A program made the translations under genes and the position numbers. Positions 54,998-63,369 of a DNA stretch of 64,000 bases are shown here, piece after piece. Origin of the DNA: Burkholderia ambifaria AMMD (GTDB lineage: Bacteria > Pseudomonadota > Gammaproteobacteria > Burkholderiales > Burkholderiaceae); assembly GCF_000203915.1 (NCBI RefSeq), contig NC_008391.1, positions 2,294,001-2,358,000 of the forward strand, given 5' to 3'. The notes beneath the pieces are model-generated. The model had not been told where the DNA came from and did no database searches. It saw only the letters and a list, made by a program, of their open reading frames with translations. Numbering within the stretch: position 1 is the stretch's first letter; the number at the start of each line of letters is the position of its first letter.

Positions 54998-57754
54998 ATG
55001 AAGCGCTATACCGTCGGCATCGACCTCGGCACGAGCAACACGGTCGTCGCATACGTCGAGGCCGGCTCCGACGCGATCCGCGTGTTCGACGTCGACCAGC
55101 TGGTCGGCCCCGGCGCGGTGGCCGCGCAGCCGCTGCTGCCGTCGGTGCGCTATCACCCGGCGGCGGGCGAGCTGCCGCCGGACGCGCTGCGCCTGCCGTG
55201 GGCGGCCGCTCCGAAGGCCGGCGCGGCCGCCGCCGACGCGCCGCCGGCCGTGATCGGCCGTTATGCGCGCACGCTCGGCGCCCAGGTGCCGGGCCGGCTC
55301 GTCACCAGCGCGAAGAGCTGGCTGTCGCACGCATCGGTCGACCGACTCGCGGCGATCCTGCCGTGGGGCGCGGCCGACGGTGTCGACAAGGTGTCGCCGG
55401 TCGACGCGAGCGCGAGCTATCTCGCGCACGTGCGTGCCGCGTGGGATGCCCGCTTTCCCGATGCGCCGCTCGCGAAGCAGGACATCATCCTGACGGTGCC
55501 GGCCTCGTTCGACGACGGCGCACGCGCGTTGACGGTCGAGGCCGCGAGGCGCGCGAAACTGCCGGCGCTGCGCTTGCTCGAAGAACCGCAGGCCGCGTTC
55601 TACGACTGGTTGTACGGCCAGCGCGCGACGTTGCGCGACACGTTCGCCGCGCCGCGCCGCGTGCTGATCTGCGATGTCGGCGGCGGCACGACCGATCTCA
55701 CGCTCGTCGATGTCGCGCCCGGCGACGACGGCGAACCGACCTTCACGCGCGTCGGCGTCGGCAATCACCTGATGCTCGGCGGCGACAACATGGACCTCGC
55801 GCTCGCGCGGCTGGTCGAGACGCGGCTGACCGAGCCCGGCACGCGGCTGTCCGCCGCGAGCCTGTCGCAGCTCGTCGAACGCTGCCGCGCCGCGAAGGAG
55901 CGGCTGCTCGGCGACGACGCGCCGGCGTCCGTCACCGTGACGCTGCTCGGCGCGGGCAGCAAGCTCGTCGGCGGCGCGCGCTCGGCCGAGCTGACGCGGC
56001 AGGAAGTCGAGCAGGTCGTCGTCGACGGTTTCTTTCCGCAGGTCGAGGCGGGCGAGCTGCCGCGTCGTGCGCGGGCCGCGATCGTCGAATTCGGCTTGCC
56101 GTATGCGAGCGACCCGGGCGTCACGCGCCACGTCGCCGCGTTCCTGAACCGTCATGCGGAACGCCCGCTGCCCGACACGCTGCTGCTCAACGGTGGCGTG
56201 TTCCGCGCGGGTGCACTCGCCGGCCGCCTCGCGCAGACGCTCGGCGCATGGCGCGGCGCACCGCTCGACGTGCTGCACAACGCGCATCCGGATGTGGCCG
56301 TCGCGCGCGGCGCGGTGGCGTACGGCCTGGCGCGCGCCGGGCATGCGCCGCGCATCGGCGGCGGCTCCGCGCGCAGCTATTTCCTCGTGCTCGACGACGG
56401 TGAGGGTGAGAGCGACGCCGCGCCGCGCGGCGTCTGCCTGCTGCCGCGCGGTGCCGAGGAAGGCCGCGAGATCCGGCTCGAGGAGCGCACGTTCGCGCTG
56501 CAGCTCGGGCAGCCGGTACGTTTCCACCTCGTATCGACGGTGGCCGACACCGCGTACCGGCCCGGCGATCTCGTCGAGCTGGACGGCGGCGATTTCGTGC
56601 GGCTGCCGCCGATCGCGACGGTCGTCGACCGGCAGGCCGGCGGCGACGCCCGCGAAACGCCGGTGAAACTCACCGCGTCGCTGACCGAGGTCGGCACGCT
56701 CGAGATGCACTGCATCGCGACCGACGATGCATCGCGGCGCTGGCGGCTCGAATTCCAGTTGCGCGGCGATGCGCCCGCGCAGGGCGACGGCGCCGCGCCG
56801 GCGCGCCATCCGCGTGTCGACCACGCGATCGAGCTGATCGACCGCTCGTTCGGTAGCAAGGCCGCGGGCGTCACGCCGAAGGACACGCGACGGTTGCGCG
56901 CGCAACTTGAACAGGTGCTCGGCCCGCGCGACGAGTGGGACGTCGCGCTCGCGCGCGAACTGTTCGACGCGTTGCTCGCACGGGCGCGTCGTCGGCGGCG
57001 CTCGGCCGATCACGAGCGCGCATGGCTGAACCTGGCCGGCTATTGCCTGCGCCCCGGCTTCGGCCATCCGCTCGATGCATGGCGCATCGAGCAGCTGTGG
57101 CCGCTGTTCGACGACGGGATTCAGTACGTGAACGACGCGCAGGTGTGGTCGGAGTGGTGGACGCTGTGGCGGCGCGTGGCCGGCGGCCTCGACGACGATG
57201 CGCAGACCCAGGTGCGCGACGCGATCGCATTCCTCGAACCGTCCGACGACAAGCGCCGCAAGCTGCCATTCGACCCGGCCAAGGTCGGCCCGACCGACAT
57301 GACGCGCTTGTCCGCGTCGCTCGAGCGATTGCCGGTCGAGCGCAAGGTGGAACTGGCCGAGCGACTGATCGTGCAATTGCAGAAGCCGGCCGAGCGCACG
57401 CTGTGCGCGTGGGCGCTCGGGCGGATCGGTGCGCGCCGGCCGTTCTACGGCAGCGCGCACAGTGTCGTGCCGGCCGGGATCGCGAACCGCTGGCTCGACG
57501 CGCTGTTCGCGCTGGACTGGAAGCAGGTGGAACCGGCGGCCTTCGCGGCCGCGCAAATCGCGCGGATGACGGGCGACCGCGAACGCGATCTGCCGGACGA
57601 CACGCGCGAAGCGGTGATCAAGCGGCTGTCGGCCGCGAATGCGTCGGCGGCGTGGATCGACATGGTGCGCGAGGCGATCGCGTTCGACGAAGCCGACACG
57701 GCGCGCGTGTTCGGCGAAACGCTGCCGGCCGGGTTGAAGCTGCTGGCCAGTTGA
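54998..57754 (+). CDS. Hsp70 family protein with C-terminal DUF3731 extension
   Basis: The 918-residue protein has an Hsp70 ATPase domain (about 1-400): TVGIDLGTSNTVVAYVE, LICDVGGGTTDLTLVDV and LMLGGDNMDLALARLVE. A long C-terminal part (about 600-918) has HPRVDHAIELIDRSFGSK, LGPRDEWDVALARELFDALL and AWLNLAGYCLRPGFGHPLDAWRIEQLWPLFDDG, the DUF3731 pattern. The two Hsp70 proteins share KSWL, DVGGGTTDL and GGDNMDLALA blocks and so arose by duplication. It is the last gene of the DUF2760-Hsp70-Hsp70 operon. Role and partners are unknown. Confidence 0.9.
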   Translation: MKRYTVGIDLGTSNTVVAYVEAGSDAIRVFDVDQLVGPGAVAAQPLLPSVRYHPAAGELPPDALRLPWAAAPKAGAAAADAPPAVIGRYARTLGAQVPGRLVTSAKSWLSHASVDRLAAILPWGAADGVDKVSPVDASASYLAHVRAAWDARFPDAPLAKQDIILTVPASFDDGARALTVEAARRAKLPALRLLEEPQAAFYDWLYGQRATLRDTFAAPRRVLICDVGGGTTDLTLVDVAPGDDGEPTFTRVGVGNHLMLGGDNMDLALARLVETRLTEPGTRLSAASLSQLVERCRAAKERLLGDDAPASVTVTLLGAGSKLVGGARSAELTRQEVEQVVVDGFFPQVEAGELPRRARAAIVEFGLPYASDPGVTRHVAAFLNRHAERPLPDTLLLNGGVFRAGALAGRLAQTLGAWRGAPLDVLHNAHPDVAVARGAVAYGLARAGHAPRIGGGSARSYFLVLDDGEGESDAAPRGVCLLPRGAEEGREIRLEERTFALQLGQPVRFHLVSTVADTAYRPGDLVELDGGDFVRLPPIATVVDRQAGGDARETPVKLTASLTEVGTLEMHCIATDDASRRWRLEFQLRGDAPAQGDGAAPARHPRVDHAIELIDRSFGSKAAGVTPKDTRRLRAQLEQVLGPRDEWDVALARELFDALLARARRRRRSADHERAWLNLAGYCLRPGFGHPLDAWRIEQLWPLFDDGIQYVNDAQVWSEWWTLWRRVAGGLDDDAQTQVRDAIAFLEPSDDKRRKLPFDPAKVGPTDMTRLSASLERLPVERKVELAERLIVQLQKPAERTLCAWALGRIGARRPFYGSAHSVVPAGIANRWLDALFALDWKQVEPAAFAAAQIARMTGDRERDLPDDTREAVIKRLSAANASAAWIDMVREAIAFDEADTARVFGETLPAGLKLLAS

Positions 57755-57767
57755 CGCAAGGGCGTGG

Positions 57768-57796
57768 TGCTTCGATCCGGTTCGCAGATCGAAGCA
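57768..57796. terminator. Hairpin between Hsp70 and ctlX genes
   Basis: TGCTTCGATC (57768-57777) and GATCGAAGCA (57787-57796) form a perfect 10-bp stem with a 9-base loop between the convergent genes. There is no clear T-tract, so it may work as a weak bidirectional terminator. Confidence 0.5.
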
Positions 57797-57847
57797 TCAT
57801 CCTGTCGAGTCGGGCCGTGCGTCGCGGCCCGTCCCTCTCTCGGTTTA

Positions 57848-58849
57848 TTAGGTATGCGGCACGAGCTCGCGTTGCCGTTCCACCGATTCGATTGCTTTCA
57901 CGTCACGAGTTGCCGCGCGCCGCGCGAGGTGAATGCCCGCGAGCATGCAGCGCACCGAGCCGCCGGCCAGCTCGATCGTCGGCACGTCGAGCGGCAGCAG
58001 CCGCGCGGAGCGTGCGATCGTCTCGCGTTGCGCGCCGGTGAGGCAGTCGAACGCACGCCGCGACAACGCGAGCACGCGCCCGTCCTTGCCCGACAGTTCC
58101 AGCGTATTGCCCGCGAAGTTCGCGATCTGCGCGTGATCGAGCGCGATCACCGTGCGGCCCGTCTCGGTCAGACGTTGCGCGATCTCGTCGCGGCGCCGCC
58201 GATCCGCGATCAGGTCGAGGCCGACCATCGCGAATTCGGTCGCGACGCTCATCATCACGTTCGTGTGATAGATCGGCTTTCCGTTCGCGTCGGCCGTGTC
58301 GAAGCAGATCGGCTCGAAGTTGAAATTCGTGCAGAAGCGCTCGAGCGCGACCGGATCGGCACGGCGCGAGCGCGCGGTGTACGCGATCCGCGCGACGTGA
58401 TCGAGCACCATCGCGCCCGTGCCTTCCAGGAATACGTCGTCGTATTCGAGCCCCGAGTAGTCGATCACGTCCTGCACGCGGTACTCGGCCTTCAGCATCT
58501 CGATCACGCCCGCGCGCCGTTCGCGGCGGCGGTTCGCGCTGTACATCGGATACAGCGCGACGTGCCCGCCCGGATGCGTCGAGAACCAGTTGTTCGGAAA
58601 CACGGAGTCGGGCGTGTCGCGCTCGCCGTGGTCGTCGAACACGTGCACGCGTACGCCCGCATCGGCGAGCATCCGCGCGGCGGCCGTGACCTCGTCGCGC
58701 GCGGCGGCCGACACCGACGGCGGGCTGCCCGCGCCGTTGCCGGCCGTGCGCTGAAAGGCGTTGTCGGCCGCGGTCTGCGGGTTCGGCACGAAGCGGTGCG
58801 GCCGGATCATCACGACGGCGGACGGCGCCTGGATCGATACGAGATTCAT
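57848..58849 (-). CDS. ctlX: Citrulline utilisation hydrolase CtlX
   Basis: This 333-residue amidinotransferase-fold hydrolase reads MNLVSIQAPSAVVMIRPHRFVPNPQTAADNAFQ at the N-terminus, with DSVFPNNWFSTHPGGHVALYPM near the substrate site and the catalytic Cys in LAGGSVRCMLAGIHLARR near the end. CtlX cleaves citrulline to ornithine with release of ammonia and carbon dioxide. The next gene upstream encodes ornithine cyclodeaminase, which turns ornithine into proline, so the pair makes a citrulline-to-proline route. The open frame extends to 59848 but overlaps the cyclodeaminase gene. No clear ribosome binding site is seen. Confidence 0.88.
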   Translation of the reverse strand: MNLVSIQAPSAVVMIRPHRFVPNPQTAADNAFQRTAGNGAGSPPSVSAAARDEVTAAARMLADAGVRVHVFDDHGERDTPDSVFPNNWFSTHPGGHVALYPMYSANRRRERRAGVIEMLKAEYRVQDVIDYSGLEYDDVFLEGTGAMVLDHVARIAYTARSRRADPVALERFCTNFNFEPICFDTADANGKPIYHTNVMMSVATEFAMVGLDLIADRRRRDEIAQRLTETGRTVIALDHAQIANFAGNTLELSGKDGRVLALSRRAFDCLTGAQRETIARSARLLPLDVPTIELAGGSVRCMLAGIHLARRAATRDVKAIESVERQRELVPHT

Positions 58850-58908
58850 GAAAGGCGGGAGCGAAGGGCAGGAGAGCGGGCGGCGCACCGGCCGCCCGCG
58901 GAGGTCGA

Positions 58909-59988
58909 TCAGCGCGCGAACGCGGCGACGGCTTCGGTCACTAACGCCGCGTGACCCTGTGCGATCGCGGCCGGATCGTCGATCAGCGCGAACAGATTCT
59001 TCGGATCGACGGCCGGCGGAATCAGCGCGATCTCGACGCCCGCGTTGTGCTGCTGCGCGAGCGCGTACAAGTAGCGCAGCGCCGAGTAGTCCTCCAGCGC
59101 GAAGCCGACCGAGTCGAACACCGTGACTTCGTCCGCGCGTTCGCGGCCGCTCGTCTCGCCCTGCAGCACGCGCCACAGTTCGGTCACCGGGAAGTCGGCC
59201 CGCATCTGCTGGATCTCGCCTTCGATGCGCGACTGCGGCTCGAATTCGACGAACACGCGGCCCGCTTGCAGCACGCCGGCTTCGAGCTCGGTCTTGCCCG
59301 GGCAATCGCCGCCCACCGCGTTCAGGTGCATGCCGGGCTCGATCATGTCGGCCGTGACGATCGTCGCATAGGCCTTGTCCGCGGTGACGGTCGTCACGAT
59401 GTCGGCGCCGCGCACGGCATCGGCGGTCGACGCGGCGCGCACGATGCGCAGCGCCGGATACGCGGCGAGGTTCTGAACGAGCTTGTCGGTCGCGAGCGGA
59501 TCGACGTCGAAGACGCGGATCTCGTCGATACCGAGCAGCGTGTGGAACGCGATCGCCTGGAATTCGCTCTGCGCGCCGTTGCCGATCAGCGCCATCGTGC
59601 GGGAGTCGGGACGGGCGACGGCCTGCGCGGCCAGCACTGACGTCGCGGCCGTGCGCAGCGCGGTGGTCAGCGTCAGTTCGGCGAGCAGCAGCGGGTAGCC
59701 GGTGTCGACTTCGGCGAGCGCGCCGAACGCCATCACCGTGTGCATGCCGCGCGCGGCGTTTACGGGATGGCCGTTCACGTACTTGAACGCAAACAGCGAC
59801 GCGTTCGCGACGGGCATCAGCTCGATCACGCCGTCGCGCGAGTGGCATGCGACGCGCGGCGACTTGTCGAAGTCGGCCCAGTGCAGATAGTCGGCGCGCA
59901 GCGTGTCGACGAGCTCTCGCAGGAACGGCGTGACGCCGGTTTTGGCGATCAGTCGGGCGGTGGCGGGAACGTCGAGGAAGCGAGTCAT
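58909..59988 (-). CDS. ocd: Ornithine cyclodeaminase
   Basis: The 359-residue protein MTRFLDVPATARLIAKTGVTPFLRELVDTLRADYLHWADFDKSPRVACHS resembles bacterial ornithine cyclodeaminases of the longer type (about 350 residues). The NAD site is MALIGNGAQSEFQAIAFH, and the substrate region includes KYVNGHPVNAARGMHTV and GGDCPGKTEL. It converts L-ornithine to L-proline and ammonia. The start follows GGAGA; the in-frame extension to 60141 is not protein-like. Together with ctlX and the divergent Lrp regulator it forms a citrulline/ornithine catabolic unit. Confidence 0.9.
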   Translation of the reverse strand: MTRFLDVPATARLIAKTGVTPFLRELVDTLRADYLHWADFDKSPRVACHSRDGVIELMPVANASLFAFKYVNGHPVNAARGMHTVMAFGALAEVDTGYPLLLAELTLTTALRTAATSVLAAQAVARPDSRTMALIGNGAQSEFQAIAFHTLLGIDEIRVFDVDPLATDKLVQNLAAYPALRIVRAASTADAVRGADIVTTVTADKAYATIVTADMIEPGMHLNAVGGDCPGKTELEAGVLQAGRVFVEFEPQSRIEGEIQQMRADFPVTELWRVLQGETSGRERADEVTVFDSVGFALEDYSALRYLYALAQQHNAGVEIALIPPAVDPKNLFALIDDPAAIAQGHAALVTEAVAAFAR

Positions 59989-60292
59989 CGGTCTGTCTCC
60001 ATTGTGTTGCCGGTACGCGTGTCCGGCGTTCTGGTCGACCGGGGCGGGCGCGTCGGCCCGGGCCCCGGCTCCATCAAATGCGGCGTGGCAGCGTGGGCTG
60101 CCGGTCGATGAAGTCATTATTTCCGGGAGTCGAGCCAACAAAAAGACGGCAAAAGTGGCAGATTTATCGATAGACTTGGCAAATTGCTATGCCGATTCGG
60201 CAATTTGTTCGATTCGCGTGGGTCGGAATGCGCGCTTTGCGGCACGCTGGCGGCCGGCTCGCGTTCGTTACGTTCAACAGGAAGGTTCGTTC
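59989..60292. other. Divergent promoter region between OCD and Lrp genes
   Basis: The 304 bp hold the promoters of both genes. Around 60140-60210 the DNA is less GC-rich and contains the inverted repeat described at 60180-60207 and several GGCAAA-like words. No gene is seen. Confidence 0.45.
60180..60207. promoter_or_regulatory. Inverted repeat CAAATTGC-N12-GCAATTTG
   Basis: The perfect 8-bp halves at 60180-60187 and 60200-60207 lie between the divergent cyclodeaminase and Lrp genes. AT-rich dyads of this size suit Lrp/AsnC proteins, and nearby GGCAAA words may add sites. Confidence 0.6.
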
Positions 60293-60724
60293 ATGATTAC
60301 GCTCGACGACGTCGACCGGCAGCTCATCGCGCTGCTGCGCGACAACGCGCGACTGCCCGTCGTCGCCCTCGCGAAGGAACTGCGCGTCGCGCGCGCGACC
60401 GTGCAGAACCGGCTGACGAGGCTGGAGAAGAACGGCGTGATCGTCGGCTATACGGTGCGGCTCAAGCCGGCGGCCGAGCGGCACCGGATCCGCGCGCTGA
60501 TGTCGATCGCGGTGCAGGGCAATCGCGGCGCGGAAGTGGTGAAGGTGCTGCGCGGGCATCCGAACGTCGCGTCGATCCACAGTACCAACGGGCGCTGGGA
60601 TCTGGTGGCCGAGCTGCATGCCGATTCGCTCGAGCATTTCGATCGCGTGCTTGGCGCGATCCGGTTGATCGACGGGATCGCGAGCACGGAGACGAGTATT
60701 TTGTTGTCGACGCACAAGGCGTGA
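60293..60724 (+). CDS. Lrp/AsnC family regulator
   Basis: The 143-residue protein has the Lrp helix-turn-helix (about 3-60, LDDVDRQLIALLRDNARLPVVALAKELRVARATVQNRLTRLEKNGVIVGYTVRL) and a RAM/ACT-like ligand domain (about 70-140, with HPNVASIHSTNGRWDLVAELHADSLEHFDRVL). It is divergent from ornithine cyclodeaminase, so it probably senses ornithine, citrulline or proline and controls ocd-ctlX. CAGGAAGG precedes ATG 60293. The frame upstream of that ATG is not protein-like. Confidence 0.92.
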   Translation: MITLDDVDRQLIALLRDNARLPVVALAKELRVARATVQNRLTRLEKNGVIVGYTVRLKPAAERHRIRALMSIAVQGNRGAEVVKVLRGHPNVASIHSTNGRWDLVAELHADSLEHFDRVLGAIRLIDGIASTETSILLSTHKA

Positions 60725-60747
60725 CGCGGGCGGGTGGCACCCGCGTC
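60723..60747 (+). terminator. Hairpin after Lrp gene
   Basis: GACGCGGG (60723-60730) and CCCGCGTC (60740-60747) form an 8-bp stem overlapping the stop codon, without a T-tract. It lies between the convergent Lrp and CMD-protein genes. Confidence 0.35.
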
Positions 60748-60778
60748 AGCCTGCGTACAGGTTCGGGTTGCCCAGGCT

Positions 60779-61372
60779 TCAGGCGTGGGCCGCCGGCTCC
60801 GGAAACACTGGCTCGCCCAGCGTCAACATCAACCGGTTCGCCCACGCGAAGATCGCGACCGCGTGCGACAGGTCGAGAATGTCCTCATGCGTCAGCCCTT
60901 CGGCTTCCAGCTCGGCGATATCGCTCGCGTCGACCGTATCGGGCCGTTCCGTCAGCGCGATCGCATAGCGGACGATCGCGCGTTCGCGCGCCGTCGTGCC
61001 GGCCGTCGCCGGATCGTCGAACACCTGCTCGATCGCGTCGGTGCGTTTCGCGAGCTGCGTGAAGCGCTGCGCATGCACGGATGCGCAATACACGCAGCCG
61101 TTCACGCGCGACACGGCCGTGCTGGCCAGTTCGCGCTCCGCGCGCGACAGTCCGCCGGGGCCGTACATGATCGCGTTGAATACACCCGAGCGTTGCCGCA
61201 GGATCTCGGGAAGATGGACGAGCAGCAGGTAATAGTCGGACGTCTTCGCGTGCGGGTGGCTGGCTTCGAGCACGGCAAGCTGATCGGGTGTTGCGGCGTC
61301 GAGCGCAACGGTGTCGAGCCAGGCACGCCAGCCGAGCGTGTCGGACGTGAAGCCGTGGGCGGTCGTCGTCAT
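60779..61372 (-). CDS. CMD-domain (AhpD-like) protein, Avi_7169 type
   Basis: The 197-residue protein has the AhpD-like fold with the redox motif CVYC in VNGCVYCASVHAQRF (about 92-95) and a His six positions on, as in peroxidase-related CMD proteins. MYGPGGLSRAERELASTAVS leads into the motif. It probably acts as a small peroxidase or thiol-redox partner. Its gene is the last of a leftward operon, and its start overlaps the end of the Avi_7170-type gene (ATGA), which encodes its usual partner. Confidence 0.87.
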   Translation of the reverse strand: MTTTAHGFTSDTLGWRAWLDTVALDAATPDQLAVLEASHPHAKTSDYYLLLVHLPEILRQRSGVFNAIMYGPGGLSRAERELASTAVSRVNGCVYCASVHAQRFTQLAKRTDAIEQVFDDPATAGTTARERAIVRYAIALTERPDTVDASDIAELEAEGLTHEDILDLSHAVAIFAWANRLMLTLGEPVFPEPAAHA

Positions 61373-61899
61373 GCGGCCTCCTTGGCGGCACGTGCCTGAA
61401 GCGCTTGCGCGGCAACGGCGACGCGCAGCTGATACGCGACGAACGCAACGAGCTGCGACAGCGCGACGATTGCGGGTGTCGTGAGTCCGGCGGACTTCAG
61501 CGCATCGAGATCGGACGGGCGTGCATCGACAGGGGAAAGCGTCAGCAGGCGCGCATGCGCAAGGATCGCGCCGGTGCGTCGAGGCAGTGCGTCGAACGCA
61601 TCGGCGTCTGCGTGTGCGATATCGTCGAGCGTGCCGCCTGCCTCGACCAGTCGTGCGCGATAAGTCTCGGCCAATGCCCGTGCATTCGATTTTTGTGCGA
61701 CATACCGTGCCACGTGCAATCGTTCGGTCAGCGAAAGATCGGGCAGCGCGGGATCGAACAGCGCAGCCTCGCTTAGCCGAGTATGAAGCAGCACCTTTCC
61801 GCGCGCGCGGCGCAGCGCGGCGACCGCATCGCCGTCGCGCAGGCCGGCTACCGCATCGATCGTGTCCGGCGCGCCGGCCGGCGTGATGGATTCAGTCAT
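61369..61899 (-). CDS. CMD-domain protein, Avi_7170 type, without cysteine
   Basis: The 176-residue protein belongs with the CMD/AhpD-like fold by pattern (LSLTERLHVARYVAQKSNARALAETYRARLVEAGG, then a second helical half) and is the usual neighbour of the Avi_7169-type protein. It has no cysteine at all, so it cannot carry out thiol peroxidase chemistry and may be a structural partner. The 4-bp overlap with the next gene implies translational coupling. The pair is known next to flavin enzymes in other bacteria, as here. The function is unknown. Confidence 0.82.
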   Translation of the reverse strand: MTESITPAGAPDTIDAVAGLRDGDAVAALRRARGKVLLHTRLSEAALFDPALPDLSLTERLHVARYVAQKSNARALAETYRARLVEAGGTLDDIAHADADAFDALPRRTGAILAHARLLTLSPVDARPSDLDALKSAGLTTPAIVALSQLVAFVAYQLRVAVAAQALQARAAKEAA

Positions 61900-61944
61900 C
61901 GTTTCAGGTTCCCTTCGTCGTCAATGTGATCGATGGACGCGCGC

Positions 61945-63369
61945 TCACGCATCGGCGTCGCGCCATTCATCGCCTTGCAGTTCCGCGTTCGCGTACGCGA
62001 CGAGCGCGTCGTAGTGGCGATCGCGATCGGCGTCGAACAGCCGGCTCGCAATGCCGCGCGCGAGCCGCTCGGCGCCCGCGCTGATGGCCGGGATATCGCC
62101 GGACAGCTTGCCGTGGCTCAGGCTCGCCGCATGGTTGAAGCAGTGGATCCGCGTGATGGCCGCGCACGCGCCGGGCTCGCGCTCCTGGAACGCGAACGCG
62201 GGGCCGAGATCGGGCGACTCGGCGAGCTCGTCGAGCCACGCGCCCGCCTCCGGTCGATAGCGATCCTTCCAGCGCCGCACCTGCGCGCCGAACGACGCGA
62301 ATTCCGCGCGGGTCGTCCAGTCCGAATGAAAGCCGGTCGCGAAGATCAGGAAGTCGACGGTGTAGCGCCCGCGCGGCGTCGTCACGTCGAGTCCGTCCGC
62401 TTGTTCGGCAAGCGTCTCGATCGGGCTGCCCGCATGGAAATGCGCATGCCCGTGACGCGACACGCGCAGCACGCTGTCGCGCGGCGGCGGCGTCTGCGAC
62501 GTCAGCGCGTAATGCATGAAGCGCCATTTCGTCGCGTCGTCGAGATCGGCGTAGCCGTGCACGAGGCCCGGGCTGCCGATGCCCGTCAGCTTGTTGATGC
62601 GCGGAATGTCCGCGCGGCGGAAGAACAGGTCGACGCGTGCGGCGCCGGCTTCGAGCGCGGTGCCCGCATTGTCGAACGCGGACGCGCCCGCGCCGACCAC
62701 GCCGATGCGCTTGCCCGCGAGCGCCGCGAAATCGATCGGCTCGGACGAATGGGCCCAGCGCGTGCGCGGCGCGCGCTGCGCGACGGGCGGCACGTACGGG
62801 CCGCCGAGCCCGTCGCGGCCGGTTGCGAGTACCACGTGCCGCGCGAGCAGCGTCTGCGCTTCGCCGTTGCCGCGCACATCGAGTGCGAGCAGGCCGTCGT
62901 CGCGCGGACGCAGCGCGACGAGCGTGGTGTCGTTGCGCACCTGCAGGTCGAGCACGCGCCGATACCAGCGCAGGTAGTCCATCCATTGCGTGCGCGGAAT
63001 CTTGTAGAGCGCGTCCCACGCGTCGCGGCCGTATTGCGCTTCGAACCATGCGCGGAACGTCAGCGCAGGCAGCCCGAGCGCGGGGCCCGCGAGCTGTTTC
63101 GGCGAGCGCAGCGTGTCCATCCGCGCGAACGTGACCCACGGGCCTTCGTAGCCGGCCGGCGCGCGGTCGATCACGCACTGGTTGTCGATGCCGAGCAGGC
63201 GCAGTTCGGCGGAAGCCGCGAGCCCGGCCATGCCGCCGCCGACGATCGCGACGTCGAGCACGCGTGTGCCGTCTGCCTCTCGCGGCGGCACCCACGACGG
63301 CGCGGGCAGGTCGAGCCAGCGCAGGTCTTGCGCGAGCCGGGCTTCGAGTGCGTCGAGCGAAGTCGTCAT
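61945..63369 (-). CDS. FAD/NAD(P)-binding monooxygenase-like protein
   Basis: The 474-residue flavoprotein has an FAD site in VLDVAIVGGGMAGLAASAELRLLGID (about 33-55) and a second Rossmann site in RIGVVGAGASAFDNAGTALEAG (about 215-236), with FATGFHSDWTT near the C-terminal FAD region. It resembles flavin monooxygenases or Baeyer-Villiger-like enzymes. The substrate is unknown. Its start overlaps the LysR stop by 4 bp, and the two CMD genes follow, so it is the catalytic core of this operon. Confidence 0.87.
   Translation of the reverse strand: MTTSLDALEARLAQDLRWLDLPAPSWVPPREADGTRVLDVAIVGGGMAGLAASAELRLLGIDNQCVIDRAPAGYEGPWVTFARMDTLRSPKQLAGPALGLPALTFRAWFEAQYGRDAWDALYKIPRTQWMDYLRWYRRVLDLQVRNDTTLVALRPRDDGLLALDVRGNGEAQTLLARHVVLATGRDGLGGPYVPPVAQRAPRTRWAHSSEPIDFAALAGKRIGVVGAGASAFDNAGTALEAGAARVDLFFRRADIPRINKLTGIGSPGLVHGYADLDDATKWRFMHYALTSQTPPPRDSVLRVSRHGHAHFHAGSPIETLAEQADGLDVTTPRGRYTVDFLIFATGFHSDWTTRAEFASFGAQVRRWKDRYRPEAGAWLDELAESPDLGPAFAFQEREPGACAAITRIHCFNHAASLSHGKLSGDIPAISAGAERLARGIASRLFDADRDRHYDALVAYANAELQGDEWRDADA

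Noticed and set aside
54794-57556. 920-codon minus-strand frame opposite the second Hsp70
   Set aside because: Composition is Arg/Ala/Asp-rich and without motifs. The real Hsp70 motifs are on the plus strand.
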